Below, piece by piece: positions 1 through 8,258 of a DNA stretch of 64,000 nucleotides. The notes beneath the pieces are model-generated. The model saw nothing but the letters and a program-made list of their open reading frames with translations, was not told where the DNA came from and searched no databases. This DNA is from Emticicia fluvialis. Lineage in GTDB: Bacteria > Bacteroidota > Bacteroidia > Cytophagales > Spirosomataceae. The stretch is from contig NZ_JANUSD010000002.1 of the NCBI RefSeq assembly GCF_024793945.1, positions 186,001 through 250,000 of the forward strand, written 5' to 3'. The translations under genes and the position numbers were made by a program. Within the stretch, counting starts at the first letter, position 1; each line of letters starts with the position of its first letter.

Positions 1-647
1 ATGGCATCTTTCTTGTTTTGGAAAGCGGAGTTTACAGTTGATGAACTGGTGCTGCTTTCTGTAGCATAAGTATAAACGTTATTATGTCTGACATTAAAAC
101 CATTAGTTACCTCAGGCTCTTTATTAACTGTTACACTAGCCAAAAATCTGTTGTTACTTTTAGCTTCTTCTTTTTTCTTTTGCTCCAATAGTTCCTTTTC
201 GCTTGGCTGTTTTGGAGTAAAAGGACCTTTGATATAAGAAAAGCCTCTGGCCTCATAGGTTGCCAAAATCCAATACGAAGTTGTTCTTGAGGTTACTTTA
301 CCCTCTTTGTCTTTTTGTTCGGTTGTTTCTGATTTTAAACTCGCGTCCTTAAAAATGAAACTTTCAAGATTCATATCAATGCCAACGGTCGGGCTTGATT
401 CCACTTTCTTCCAACCGTATATTTTTATTCCATCATAGAGGGCAACATCGTCCATATAAGACCGTACTGAACTACCTACTGTTACTTTAGCTCCATAAGT
501 GCGTTGCTCTAAGGGCACAAACTCTTTTGGTAACTGTTGATAACTAACATTGAAATGATACCGGTCTAAGTCGACCTTCTGAGCTAATGATGTTAGCAAT
601 GAAGAAAAAAATGTAATACAAAAACCAAGAATAAATTGTGGTTTCAT
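1..647 (-). CDS. Exported protein of unknown function, 3' end cut by window edge
   Basis: The reading frame starts at the ATG complementary to 645-647 and runs leftwards off the window, giving 215 visible codons. The first 22 residues (MKPQFILGFCITFFSSLLTS, then LAQ) form a typical signal peptide ending before KVDLDRYHF, so the product is probably periplasmic or outer-membrane. The rest is mainly beta-like with many charged and aromatic residues. A lysine/glutamate-rich patch near residues 155-165 (EQKKKEEAKS) suggests a linker between two domains. I do not recognise the family. The C-terminus lies outside the window, so a sorting domain or repeats cannot be excluded. Confidence 0.7.
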   Translation of the reverse strand, partial: MKPQFILGFCITFFSSLLTSLAQKVDLDRYHFNVSYQQLPKEFVPLEQRTYGAKVTVGSSVRSYMDDVALYDGIKIYGWKKVESSPTVGIDMNLESFIFKDASLKSETTEQKDKEGKVTSRTTSYWILATYEARGFSYIKGPFTPKQPSEKELLEQKKKEEAKSNNRFLASVTVNKEPEVTNGFNVRHNNVYTYATESSTSSSTVNSAFQNKKDA

Positions 648-1221
648 AAATAGTAAGTGTTTAAATTGGTTAAAAAAAAAGGGTTTAACCTGCAATACGC
701 AGTTTAATTTAGTTAGTAAGCAAGATTTCAGGACTCCATACTATTGAAAGCATGAAAGGCCAGTTCTCAACTGCTCTGTTTTATTAATTGATTAGCCTAT
801 ACGTAATGAAATTACCATATAATATTGGCTTGCTTAATAATGAACGCTTCTAGAATATTGGTGTAATTTATCAGCCGAAATGTTCTGATAGAGACAAGAG
901 AGGTTAAGCTTTTATAGTATAGTAAAAAAGGAAAACTAAATTATAGGTTTCGATAGTAATCCCTAAATGTGAAAGGCACAATGATATATTTTTTGTCTGA
1001 CAGAGCAATGTGCTTAATGCTCTCCGGGTTCGAAAGAATCACAGACAAAAGAATATAATAAAATAGGCATCAATCAGCAGTTTAGGCTTTTTTAGTTTGG
1101 CAAAAAGATTAGCGTGCGCTTGTCTGGGTGCGAAATAAGCAAAAAAAAACAATAATTATAAATTGTGGATTTTATTTATTTACGTTTATCGATTAATCTA
1201 TTTATAGTATAATAAAATAAC
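648..1221. other. AT-rich intergenic region without a supported gene
   Basis: About 570 bases separate the start of the exported protein from the terminator of the mla operon. It must hold the promoter of the leftward exported-protein gene, but I could not pick a convincing pair of promoter elements on the minus strand. A short inverted repeat (AGAGCA / TGCTCT near 1004-1024) is present. A tRNA T-loop-like string near 1025 lacks any matching stem. Confidence 0.5.
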
Positions 1222-1258
1222 AAAAAAGTGCTTTACGAGACCAGTAAAGCACTTTTTT
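1222..1258. terminator. Bidirectional-looking terminator after mlaD
   Basis: A perfect 15-bp inverted repeat (1222-1236 and 1244-1258) with a 7-base loop is flanked by A-run and T-run on opposite sides. It lies 6 bases beyond the mlaD stop codon and so ends the leftward mlaEFD transcript. Confidence 0.8.
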
Positions 1259-1264
1259 GTTTTA

Positions 1265-2299
1265 TCACTTCTTCACATTAGCAGTGCTATCTGCTTTTCT
1301 TTTGGCTTCTTCTTTGGCCTGATTTCTGAAATATCTTCTGAACAGGAAGTTATGCTTCAATGCTTCCAGATTCTGGTCTAACTTGGCACTGCTGCTTTCC
1401 AGATTACTGATGGTTTCTCTGATGTTATTGGCAGCTTTTTCGTCGTGCAACAATACACCAACCGGGCTTTTAGGATTATTAAGCAGTGTATTGCTGGTTT
1501 GTTCCAGATTATTCACCATTTGCTTGGCAGATACCGTAGTTTCCTTCAAGGTTTGTGAGGTGCTTTCAAGCGAGGCTACAGTTTTCTTGATGTTCGGATA
1601 CATTTCTTTGTCTGTAGCAATAGAGTTAATAAAATTGCCATCAGCATTTAATTTGTCGGTTAGCTTGGCTAAACCGTTAGCACCTCTTTTCAGGTCTCGG
1701 GTGGCAGATTCAACAGTGGCCATGCTTTTGTTAAGGTTGGCATATAAAGCCTCATCTTTCATTAGCTTACCTATTGAACCCTGCCCGGCACGTATATCTG
1801 CAATAATGCTTTTCAGGTCATCAGTAATTGACAGAATATTTTTGTTGTTTGCCTGCAAAGTAGTGAGCATTTCCTGTTGGGTAACGTCTGGTTCTACTTT
1901 AAATTTAAAGCCGTCTTCTATCATTCTGGCTTGTGGAGACCCACCCGAAATCAGAATAATCGGGTTGCCTATCAGCCCGTCTGAACTAACTCTGACGGTT
2001 GCATCCTGTTTTATAAAGGGCTGCGAAGTATCTTCTATACTAAACAATACCTTTACTTTAGAGTCAGGCGTGAAAAGTATCTCTCTTACGGTTCCTACTT
2101 TTACACCTGCAAACCATACATTATTACCTTTTGTAAGACCATTAACACTCTCAAAAGTGGCCTCGGCATCAATTCGGGTAATAAAAGATTTTCTCATGGT
2201 GCCAAGTGTAAGAATACCTGCAGCCAGAATAATAATTCCTATTAAAATAAATAAACCAACTTTGGCAGCTATTTTTTGTGACGATTGCGGGTTTGCCAT
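1265..2299 (-). CDS. mlaD: MlaD-type MCE-domain substrate-binding protein of a lipid ABC transporter
   Basis: This 344-residue protein has one N-terminal membrane anchor (about residues 13-33) followed by an MCE domain (about 40-120, with the typical GLxxGxxVxxxGVxVG pattern seen as GLTKGNNVWFAGVKVG). A long alpha-helical, Ser/Thr/Asn-rich tail (about 140-320) probably forms a periplasmic coiled coil. MCE proteins collect phospholipids or other hydrophobic molecules between the membranes and pass them to the MlaE permease. It is the last gene of a leftward operon, 3 bases after mlaF. The tail is longer than in proteobacterial MlaD, as is common in Bacteroidota. A second MCE protein occurs at 62560-63498, so the two are paralogues. 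Confidence 0.9.
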   Translation of the reverse strand: MANPQSSQKIAAKVGLFILIGIIILAAGILTLGTMRKSFITRIDAEATFESVNGLTKGNNVWFAGVKVGTVREILFTPDSKVKVLFSIEDTSQPFIKQDATVRVSSDGLIGNPIILISGGSPQARMIEDGFKFKVEPDVTQQEMLTTLQANNKNILSITDDLKSIIADIRAGQGSIGKLMKDEALYANLNKSMATVESATRDLKRGANGLAKLTDKLNADGNFINSIATDKEMYPNIKKTVASLESTSQTLKETTVSAKQMVNNLEQTSNTLLNNPKSPVGVLLHDEKAANNIRETISNLESSSAKLDQNLEALKHNFLFRRYFRNQAKEEAKRKADSTANVKK

Positions 2300-2302
2300 A
2301 CA

Positions 2303-3058
2303 CTATCTCTTTTTATTTTCTATAAAATTATAATCGTGAAAATTCTTAATCCGGGGGTCCGGATGTTTAAAAACTTCATCGAATGTCCCCTGGAACTTAA
2401 AGTTACCATCAAATAAAACGGCCAGTCTGTCGCCTGTGTCTTTGGCACAGGTAAGGTCGTGGGTAATGATGATAGAACTGGTATTATAACTCTCTTTTAC
2501 TTCATTAATTAACTGATTGATTTCAATACAGGTAATAGGGTCTAAACCGGCTGTGGGCTCATCGTACAGCATAATTTTTGGATTCATGATAAGCGTACGG
2601 GCAATACCTATGCGCTTTTTTTGTCCGCCAGATAACTCAGAAGGCATCTGATGAATAGCTTGCAGCAGACCAACCGAATCTAGAACCTTATGAACGGCCT
2701 TGTCAATTTCGGCCCGCGTCATATTTCTGACGTTTCTTACCAGCGGAAACTCCAGGTTCTCTTGTACCGTCATACTATCGTACAAGGCGCTGTTCTGAAA
2801 CGAAAAACCTATTTTTAGGCGTAACTCATTCAATTCTTTTTTTGTCAGGTGGGTTACCTCCCTACCAAGTACTTTAACACTTCCTTTGTCAGCAGTTAAA
2901 AGCCCGGCAATGATTTTTATGAGCACCGATTTTCCACTGCCCGACTTGCCCAGCACCACCATGTTTTCGCCCTCATACACATCAAGGCTGGCGTCTTCCA
3001 GCACCTCCCTGTCGCCAAATGCCTTATATAAATGTGCTATTTCAATTACTTTGTTCAT
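2303..3058 (-). CDS. mlaF: ABC transporter ATP-binding protein of the MCE/Mla system
   Basis: The 251-residue protein is a complete ABC ATPase. It shows Walker A (GKSGSGKSVL, about 37-46), the Q-loop (FSFQNS), the signature LSGGQKKRIGIARTL (about 142-156), Walker B (IMLYDEPTAG) and the switch histidine (IITHDL). It would power lipid movement through MlaE. It sits between mlaE and mlaD on the same strand. A 111-base gap to mlaE carries imperfect GTGAATG tandem copies and an ATCACT/AGTGAT inverted repeat, so there may be RNA processing or an internal promoter there. Confidence 0.9.
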   Translation of the reverse strand: MNKVIEIAHLYKAFGDREVLEDASLDVYEGENMVVLGKSGSGKSVLIKIIAGLLTADKGSVKVLGREVTHLTKKELNELRLKIGFSFQNSALYDSMTVQENLEFPLVRNVRNMTRAEIDKAVHKVLDSVGLLQAIHQMPSELSGGQKKRIGIARTLIMNPKIMLYDEPTAGLDPITCIEINQLINEVKESYNTSSIIITHDLTCAKDTGDRLAVLFDGNFKFQGTFDEVFKHPDPRIKNFHDYNFIENKKR

Positions 3059-3169
3059 ATATCACTTATGGAGTGAATGGGTGAATGAGTGATTCTCAAT
3101 TGTGCGAATAATTGACATCAGCTATTGAAACCGGGGTTTAATGGCTAATTCGCTCAATCACAAAATAAA

Positions 3170-3955
3170 TTACCTAAACCAGTTAGTTACCTGTACAATA
3201 AATACCTCTTCAATAAATATCAGGAACATAGACGTAACAACCGAAGCATTGGCTGCTTTGCCTACGCCCAGCGTACCATTACTGGCGTTGTAGCCTTTAT
3301 AACAACCCACTATGCCTATTGTAAACCCGTAGGATACTGCTTTAATAATGGCTGTCCATAAATCAAGAAAAATAATGCTGTTAAATGCTTGTTCAAAAAA
3401 CGCGGGAAGACTGGTTTCTTCGTTGGTAGCTACATTCAAAAATACGCCTGTCATAGCCATTATGGCACAATAGAATGATAAAATCGGAATCGTAACAGTG
3501 GTGGCCAGCACCCGGGTAACCACTAGGAATTTAATAGGATTAACCGCTGAAACCTCCATGGCATCTACCTGCTCGGTTACTTTCATAGAACCCAATTCGG
3601 CACCGATACTTGAGCCCACCTTACCTGCACAAATAAGCGATGTTACCAATGGTGCAAGCGCTCTTATGATGGCGATTGTTACCAGCGATGGCAGCCACGA
3701 TGTAGCCCCGAAACTTTCAAGAGACGGCCTTGATTGTTTGGTAAATACAAAGCCTGTTACAAAGCCTGTAAGCGAGATCAGTAAAAGTGAACTATTACCG
3801 ATACGATAGCATTGATTGATGAATTCTTTGAACTCGAAATTTCCACTTAGCGCTTCTTTAAAGAACAGAATTATAAAATCGGCTCCATCTTTAAATCCAA
3901 TAAGCCAATTGTCGATTTTTTCGGAGATTAAATTTTGTCTAGATCGTAAACCCAT
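3170..3955 (-). CDS. mlaE: MlaE-family lipid ABC transporter permease
   Basis: This 261-residue integral membrane protein has about five hydrophobic segments and the conserved MlaE core around ALAPLVTSLICAGKVGSSIG and the following ELGSMKVTEQVDAMEV, where the cytoplasmic coupling helix binds the ATPase. It is the first gene of the leftward mlaEFD operon. In Bacteroidota these operons serve retrograde or anterograde phospholipid traffic and outer-membrane asymmetry; the direction cannot be told from sequence. The gene is divergent from iorA with 252 bases between them, where the minus strand has a TAACTTTG box at 3988-3995. Confidence 0.9.
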   Translation of the reverse strand: MGLRSRQNLISEKIDNWLIGFKDGADFIILFFKEALSGNFEFKEFINQCYRIGNSSLLLISLTGFVTGFVFTKQSRPSLESFGATSWLPSLVTIAIIRALAPLVTSLICAGKVGSSIGAELGSMKVTEQVDAMEVSAVNPIKFLVVTRVLATTVTIPILSFYCAIMAMTGVFLNVATNEETSLPAFFEQAFNSIIFLDLWTAIIKAVSYGFTIGIVGCYKGYNASNGTLGVGKAANASVVTSMFLIFIEEVFIVQVTNWFR

Positions 3956-4207
3956 ATTTTATTGCGTTTGCGGAAATTTTGGCGCCTCAAAGTTATTAAA
4001 GTATATTGTTAAATTAATAAACCAATCCAGTTTTTACGGAATTTATATACGTATGTGGAAAAAAATGCTCAGTTTGAGTAATATAGTAATTCAAATCTAT
4101 AGATTTAATAGGTAAAATTTTAAGCATTTGCGTAAAATTTCTTTCAGTTCTGCAAGTATTTTTATTATTTTTGATTAAAATATTGACTATCAATTAAATA
4201 AACTACG

Positions 4208-4669
4208 ATGGCAAATTACAACCTTAACATTAACGGGCGACAGTTTAATTTAGACGTTGCCCCCGACACTCCTTTGCTATGGGTTCTGCGAGACCACCTG
4301 GGTTTGCTCGGTACAAAGTATGGCTGCGGAATGGCTATGTGTGGCGCTTGCACTGTTCACATAAACGGAGAGGCAACCCGTGCCTGTATTTTGCCGGTTT
4401 CGTCTGTGAGCGCTTCAAAAATCACTACCATTGAAGGCTTATCAGAAAAGGACGACCACCCCGTGCAAGCGGCCTGGAATGAAATAGACGTACCCCAATG
4501 TGGCTACTGCCAGGCCGGGCAGATGATGACCGCCGCTGCATTTTTGAAAAGCAATCCTAAACCTACTTTAGAAGAGATTGAAACTGCTATGTCAAACAAT
4601 ATATGCCGTTGTGGTACTTACCACCGTATCAGAGAAGCTGTTCAACTTGCCTCAACCAAAATGAAATAA
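4208..4669 (+). CDS. iorA: Isoquinoline 1-oxidoreductase-type [2Fe-2S] small subunit
   Basis: The 153-residue protein carries both iron-sulfur clusters of the xanthine-oxidase family small subunit. Cys40, Cys45, Cys48 and Cys60 form the plant-ferredoxin-type cluster. Cys98, Cys101, Cys133 and Cys135 (QCGYCQAGQ and NICRCGTY) form the helical-domain cluster. It passes electrons from the molybdenum cofactor in the partner subunit to an acceptor, probably a cytochrome. It has no signal peptide although its partner has a twin-arginine signal, so it is presumably exported bound to it. One base separates its stop from the iorB start. The oxidised substrate, an aldehyde or N-heterocycle, cannot be predicted. 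Confidence 0.9.
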   Translation: MANYNLNINGRQFNLDVAPDTPLLWVLRDHLGLLGTKYGCGMAMCGACTVHINGEATRACILPVSSVSASKITTIEGLSEKDDHPVQAAWNEIDVPQCGYCQAGQMMTAAAFLKSNPKPTLEEIETAMSNNICRCGTYHRIREAVQLASTKMK

Positions 4670-4670
4670 C

Positions 4671-6821
4671 ATGGATAACACAATGAATAATAGTCGTAGA
4701 GATTTCCTGAAATCAGCTGCTATGGCCGGTGGTGGTTTCATGTTAAGTTTCAGTTGGTTTGGTAAGGAGGTTTTTGCCTCTGAAACTGCAACAACCGCTG
4801 TTGCTGCCGATTTTGCCCCTAATGCTTTTCTTTCTATACACCCTGACGGAATCGTAACCATCATGTCTCCCAACCCTGAAATAGGGCAGGGCATAAAAAC
4901 GGCATTCCCAATTATTGTAGCAGAAGAATTAGATGTTGACTGGGCCAAAGTAAAGGTTTTACAAGCGCCGCTGGACACCAAAAAATTTGAGCGTCAGGTA
5001 GCAGGTGGCAGTGGGTCTATTCCACATTCATGGCAGAGACTCCGGAAAGCCGGAGCAACCGCCCGCCAGATGCTGGTTGAAGCAGGAGCCAAACGCTGGA
5101 ACGTACCAGCTGCTGAGTGCAAAACCGAAAATGGTTATGTAATACATACGTCTTCAAATAAAAGATTAAGCTATGGCGAACTGGCCACCGAGGCAGCACA
5201 GATTACACCACCAGCTGATGTAAAACTGAAAGACATTAAAGATTTTAACCTGATAGGCTCTACTATAAAAGGTGTTGATAATCAGGATATTTTAACAGGA
5301 AAGCCACTTTTTGGTATTGATTTTTACCGCGAAGGCATGCTGTTTTCCATGATTCAGCGGCCACCAGCTTTTGGGTTGAAATTAAAATCTTTTGATGCCT
5401 CTGCCGCCAAAGCCATGCCCGGCATTGTAGATGTGGTTTCGTTCAAAAATAAGGTAGCAGTTGTAGGTAAGTCTACCTGGGAAGTAAAAAAAGCCAGAGA
5501 AGCCCTGAAAATAGAATGGGAGAAAGAGGGCAACCTTGAAAGCACCGAAGACCATAACCGAATTTTCAAGGAACTACTTGATTCGCCAAAGGCAGATGTA
5601 AGACGTAAAGAAGGGAATGTAGAAGAGGCTTTTAAAAATGCCGCTAAAATTGTGGAGTCTGAGTACCAATGTCCGTTCCTGCCGCATAATCCGATGGAGC
5701 CTATGAACTTCTTTGCGCATGTAAAACCGGATGGTGTAGAGTTAGTAGGCCCTACGCAAACGCCGCAGGCAGCTCAGACACAAACTGCCAAATTATTGAA
5801 TATCGCCCCTGAAAAGGTAACAGTAGAGCTTACCCGAATGGGAGGAGGCTTTGGCCGCCGTTTGGGTACCGACTACGTGCTGGAAGCCGTTGAGGTGTCT
5901 AATCTGGTAAAAGCTCCGGTAAAGGTAATCTGGACGCGCGAAGACGACATGACAGGCGGAAGCTATCGCCCTGCTGTTCGTTACCGTTTCCGTGCCGCGC
6001 TCGATAAACAAGGTAATATGATAGCTTACTCTCTTCGTGGCGTAGGTATCAATGCAGGTAACAGCACCCGTGAAAACAACTTTCCGTCGGGCGCTGTGCC
6101 GAATCTGTTGATAGATTCAGTAGACCACAAATCGCCGATTACAACCGGCCCCTGGAGAGCGCCAATTACTAACTTTCTGGCGTTTGCCGAGCAGTCATTT
6201 ATAGATGAAGTAGCCATTGCTGCAGGCAAAGATGCAGTGCAGTTCAGACTAGACCTCCTTGAAAAAGCCAGAAATTCGCCAACCGGGCCTGTTCGTTATG
6301 ATATTGACCGTATGAAGACCGTTATTGAAATGGCAGCAGAAAAATCAGGCTGGTTTAAAAAACGGAAGGGAATCAGCCTGGGCTTTAGTGTTTACTTCTC
6401 TCATGCGTCGTATGTAGCACAGGTAGCAGAAGTAGTGGTAAAGAAAGGCAAACCGGTTTTACAAAAAATTTATGCAGTGGTTGACTGCGGCGTTGTTGTA
6501 AATCAAAGTGGTGCCAGAAACCAGGTAATAGGGGGCATTGTAGACGGTATGGGTCATGCCATGTATGGTAACCTTACTTTTAAAGAGGGTACACCTGCAC
6601 AAAGCAATTTCAATACTTTCCGCCTGATAAAAATGAACGAGATACCTGCTGTTGAGGTGCATTTTGTTAATAACGGTATAGACCCGACCGGGTTGGGTGA
6701 ACCTGCCTTACCGCCAACAGGTGGCTCAATTGCCAATGCAATTTATAAAGCCACAGGCAAACGCCTGAAAAGCCAGCCGTTTTTAGAGCAGGAGGAAAGC
6801 CTACTCGGAAATATTTCTTAA
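4671..6821 (+). CDS. iorB: Isoquinoline 1-oxidoreductase-type molybdopterin large subunit, Tat-exported
   Basis: This 716-residue protein begins with a twin-arginine signal (NNSRRDFLKSAAMAGGG, Arg9-Arg10), so it is exported folded with its cofactor. The body matches the single-chain molybdenum-binding subunits of the IorB/aldehyde dehydrogenase group: GGGFGRR (about 396-402) contacts the cofactor, and Glu677 in GLGEPALPPTGG is the expected catalytic glutamate. The protein hydroxylates or oxidises a small molecule in the periplasm with water as oxygen source. Cofactor-insertion genes such as xdhC are not in this window. A hairpin terminator follows 24 bases after the stop. Confidence 0.9.
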   Translation: MDNTMNNSRRDFLKSAAMAGGGFMLSFSWFGKEVFASETATTAVAADFAPNAFLSIHPDGIVTIMSPNPEIGQGIKTAFPIIVAEELDVDWAKVKVLQAPLDTKKFERQVAGGSGSIPHSWQRLRKAGATARQMLVEAGAKRWNVPAAECKTENGYVIHTSSNKRLSYGELATEAAQITPPADVKLKDIKDFNLIGSTIKGVDNQDILTGKPLFGIDFYREGMLFSMIQRPPAFGLKLKSFDASAAKAMPGIVDVVSFKNKVAVVGKSTWEVKKAREALKIEWEKEGNLESTEDHNRIFKELLDSPKADVRRKEGNVEEAFKNAAKIVESEYQCPFLPHNPMEPMNFFAHVKPDGVELVGPTQTPQAAQTQTAKLLNIAPEKVTVELTRMGGGFGRRLGTDYVLEAVEVSNLVKAPVKVIWTREDDMTGGSYRPAVRYRFRAALDKQGNMIAYSLRGVGINAGNSTRENNFPSGAVPNLLIDSVDHKSPITTGPWRAPITNFLAFAEQSFIDEVAIAAGKDAVQFRLDLLEKARNSPTGPVRYDIDRMKTVIEMAAEKSGWFKKRKGISLGFSVYFSHASYVAQVAEVVVKKGKPVLQKIYAVVDCGVVVNQSGARNQVIGGIVDGMGHAMYGNLTFKEGTPAQSNFNTFRLIKMNEIPAVEVHFVNNGIDPTGLGEPALPPTGGSIANAIYKATGKRLKSQPFLEQEESLLGNIS

Positions 6822-6845
6822 TAAGCCATCTGATAATTGTCTGCT

Positions 6846-6869
6846 GAGCCATTCCGGGAGGGGTGGCTC
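6846..6869 (+). terminator. Terminator of the iorAB transcript
   Basis: A 10-bp stem with two G-U pairs (6846-6855 and 6860-6869) has a 4-base loop and is followed by ATTTTATTTT. It lies just after iorB and before the next promoter candidate. Confidence 0.75.
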
Positions 6870-6890
6870 ATTTTATTTTCACCTTATTTC

Positions 6891-6920
6891 TTGAATTTTC
6901 TGTTCTATTATTTACATTTG
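6891..6920 (+). promoter_or_regulatory. Bacteroidota-type promoter before the lysine-catabolism genes
   Basis: TTG at 6891-6893, a 19-base spacer and TACATTTG at 6913-6920 match the Bacteroidota primary-sigma consensus TTG-N19-TAnnTTTG. Transcription would start near 6925. This leaves a leader of about 270 bases before the gene at 7194, or produces a separate small RNA. Confidence 0.55.
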
Positions 6921-6944
6921 CTCAAAAAAAACTTCTCACTTGTT

Positions 6945-7028
6945 TAAAGACCTGAAATACCACCTGGCACGGCTCGCTTATCTTAGAAGCGCCTGCTCAT
7001 TTGTTCCTGACACGAGCAAGGGTCTTTA
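6945..7028 (+). ncRNA. Candidate structured leader or small RNA with three-way-junction fold
   Basis: Just downstream of the 6891-6920 promoter, an 8-bp closing stem (TAAAGACC 6945-6952 with GGTCTTTA 7021-7028) encloses two hairpins: CGCTT/AAGCG (6975-6979 and 6987-6991) and TGCTC/GAGCA (6994-6998 and 7014-7018). It does not match the core of any riboswitch class I can recall, including lysine, TPP, cobalamin and SAM. The individual stems are short, so the fold could be chance. The 165 bases from here to the next gene show nothing else definite. Confidence 0.3.
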
Positions 7029-7193
7029 TTTATTGTCTCTCTGAACATCAGTTTCTAATCATTGTTTCCATGTTGGTTTAAATACCCATGTCCTTACCAT
7101 GCGTGGTGTGGCCTGATTATTTATACGTACATGAAAATGAATGCATAGTTGTTTCATTAATAAATTTCATCATCACTTTATTTAGCACCTGTC

Positions 7194-8258
7194 ATGAAAA
7201 ACGTTCTTGTAATAGGTATGGGAAAGGTGGGGTCTTTAGTAGGAGTGCTACTCGCTAAACGCTTTACCGTAATGGGTATGGATAAACGATACCCCGATTT
7301 TGAGTTACCCTTTGAAGTTATTCTTGGGGACGTAACCGACGTTAATTTTTTAGAAAAAACAATTCCGAGTTTTGAGGCAGTAGTCTCTGCCATGCCTTAT
7401 AACCTAAATTTGCCTATAGCCGAAACCGCACATAAGTATGGGGTGCATTATTTTGATTTAACTGAAGATGTACCCACCACGGCAGCTATCAGAGAAATGG
7501 CTAAGACCGCCAAAGCTGTAATGGCTCCGCAATGTGGTCTGGCGCCAGGTTTAATTGGCATAATAGGTGCAGATTTAGCCAGCAGGTTTACCAGATTACG
7601 TGATATTGAACTGCGCGTAGGCGCATTACCGCGCTATCCTAATGGCTTGTTGGGTTATTCGTTTACGTGGTCGCCAGCCGGTGTAATAAATGAGTATATT
7701 AATGATGCAGAGGTTATACATAACGGCACACGCAAAATGGTGCCATCGTTGGATGGTGTAGAACATATTCAGATTGAAGGCCAGGAGTTTGAGGCCTTCA
7801 GCACATCCGGCGGTTTAGGTACCATGTGCGAAACCTACGCAGGAATGGTAGATACCCTCAACTACAAAACTATCAGGTATCCGGGCCATGCGCGTCTCAT
7901 GAAGTTTCTATTGTATGAACTCATTCTGAAAGATAAACGTGCATTGGTAGAGCAGATTCTGACAGAAGCTAAACCTGCCGTGCAGGAAGACGTAGTGTAT
8001 GTTTATGCCGTGGTAGAAGGCTGGAAAGGAGAAGAACTGGCACGGGAAGAGTTTTATGAGGCGTATCTGCCGATTGAGATTGACGGAAAGCATTGGAGGG
8101 CAATATCCTGGACAACGGCCGCATCTGTAGCGGCAGTGGTGGAGATGGTTGCCGATGGCAAGTTGCCTCAGGACGGCTTCATTAAACAGGAGCATATCCG
8201 ATTGGGTGAGTATCTGACAACCACTAACGGTCAATTTTTTAAAAAGGAGAATAACTAA
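7194..8258 (+). CDS. Saccharopine dehydrogenase family protein, L-lysine 6-dehydrogenase-like
   Basis: The 354-residue protein has an N-terminal Rossmann domain (VLVIGMGKVGSLVG, residues 4-17). The catalytic half contains motifs typical of LysDH proteins, seen as CGLAPGLIGIIGADL, GYSFTWSPAGVINEY, EAFSTSGGLGTMCETY and YKTIRYPGHARL. LysDH-like enzymes oxidise the epsilon-amino group of lysine with NAD(P)+ to give aminoadipate semialdehyde. The next gene overlaps by one base (TAATG) and encodes a DUF1338 protein, a family known to act on 2-oxoadipate, so a lysine-degradation role is well supported. Acting on saccharopine or another amino-acid adduct is the main alternative. No transmembrane or signal segment is seen. 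Confidence 0.85.
   Translation: MKNVLVIGMGKVGSLVGVLLAKRFTVMGMDKRYPDFELPFEVILGDVTDVNFLEKTIPSFEAVVSAMPYNLNLPIAETAHKYGVHYFDLTEDVPTTAAIREMAKTAKAVMAPQCGLAPGLIGIIGADLASRFTRLRDIELRVGALPRYPNGLLGYSFTWSPAGVINEYINDAEVIHNGTRKMVPSLDGVEHIQIEGQEFEAFSTSGGLGTMCETYAGMVDTLNYKTIRYPGHARLMKFLLYELILKDKRALVEQILTEAKPAVQEDVVYVYAVVEGWKGEELAREEFYEAYLPIEIDGKHWRAISWTTAASVAAVVEMVADGKLPQDGFIKQEHIRLGEYLTTTNGQFFKKENN

Noticed and set aside
1020..1045. tRNA-like T-loop string (GGGTTCGAA)
   Set aside because: No T-stem pairing, acceptor stem or anticodon arm can be drawn around it.
1383..2333. 316-codon open frame on the plus strand opposite mlaD
   Set aside because: It is the mirror of the mlaD gene; composition is Ser/Leu-rich antisense sequence and mlaD has a full domain match.
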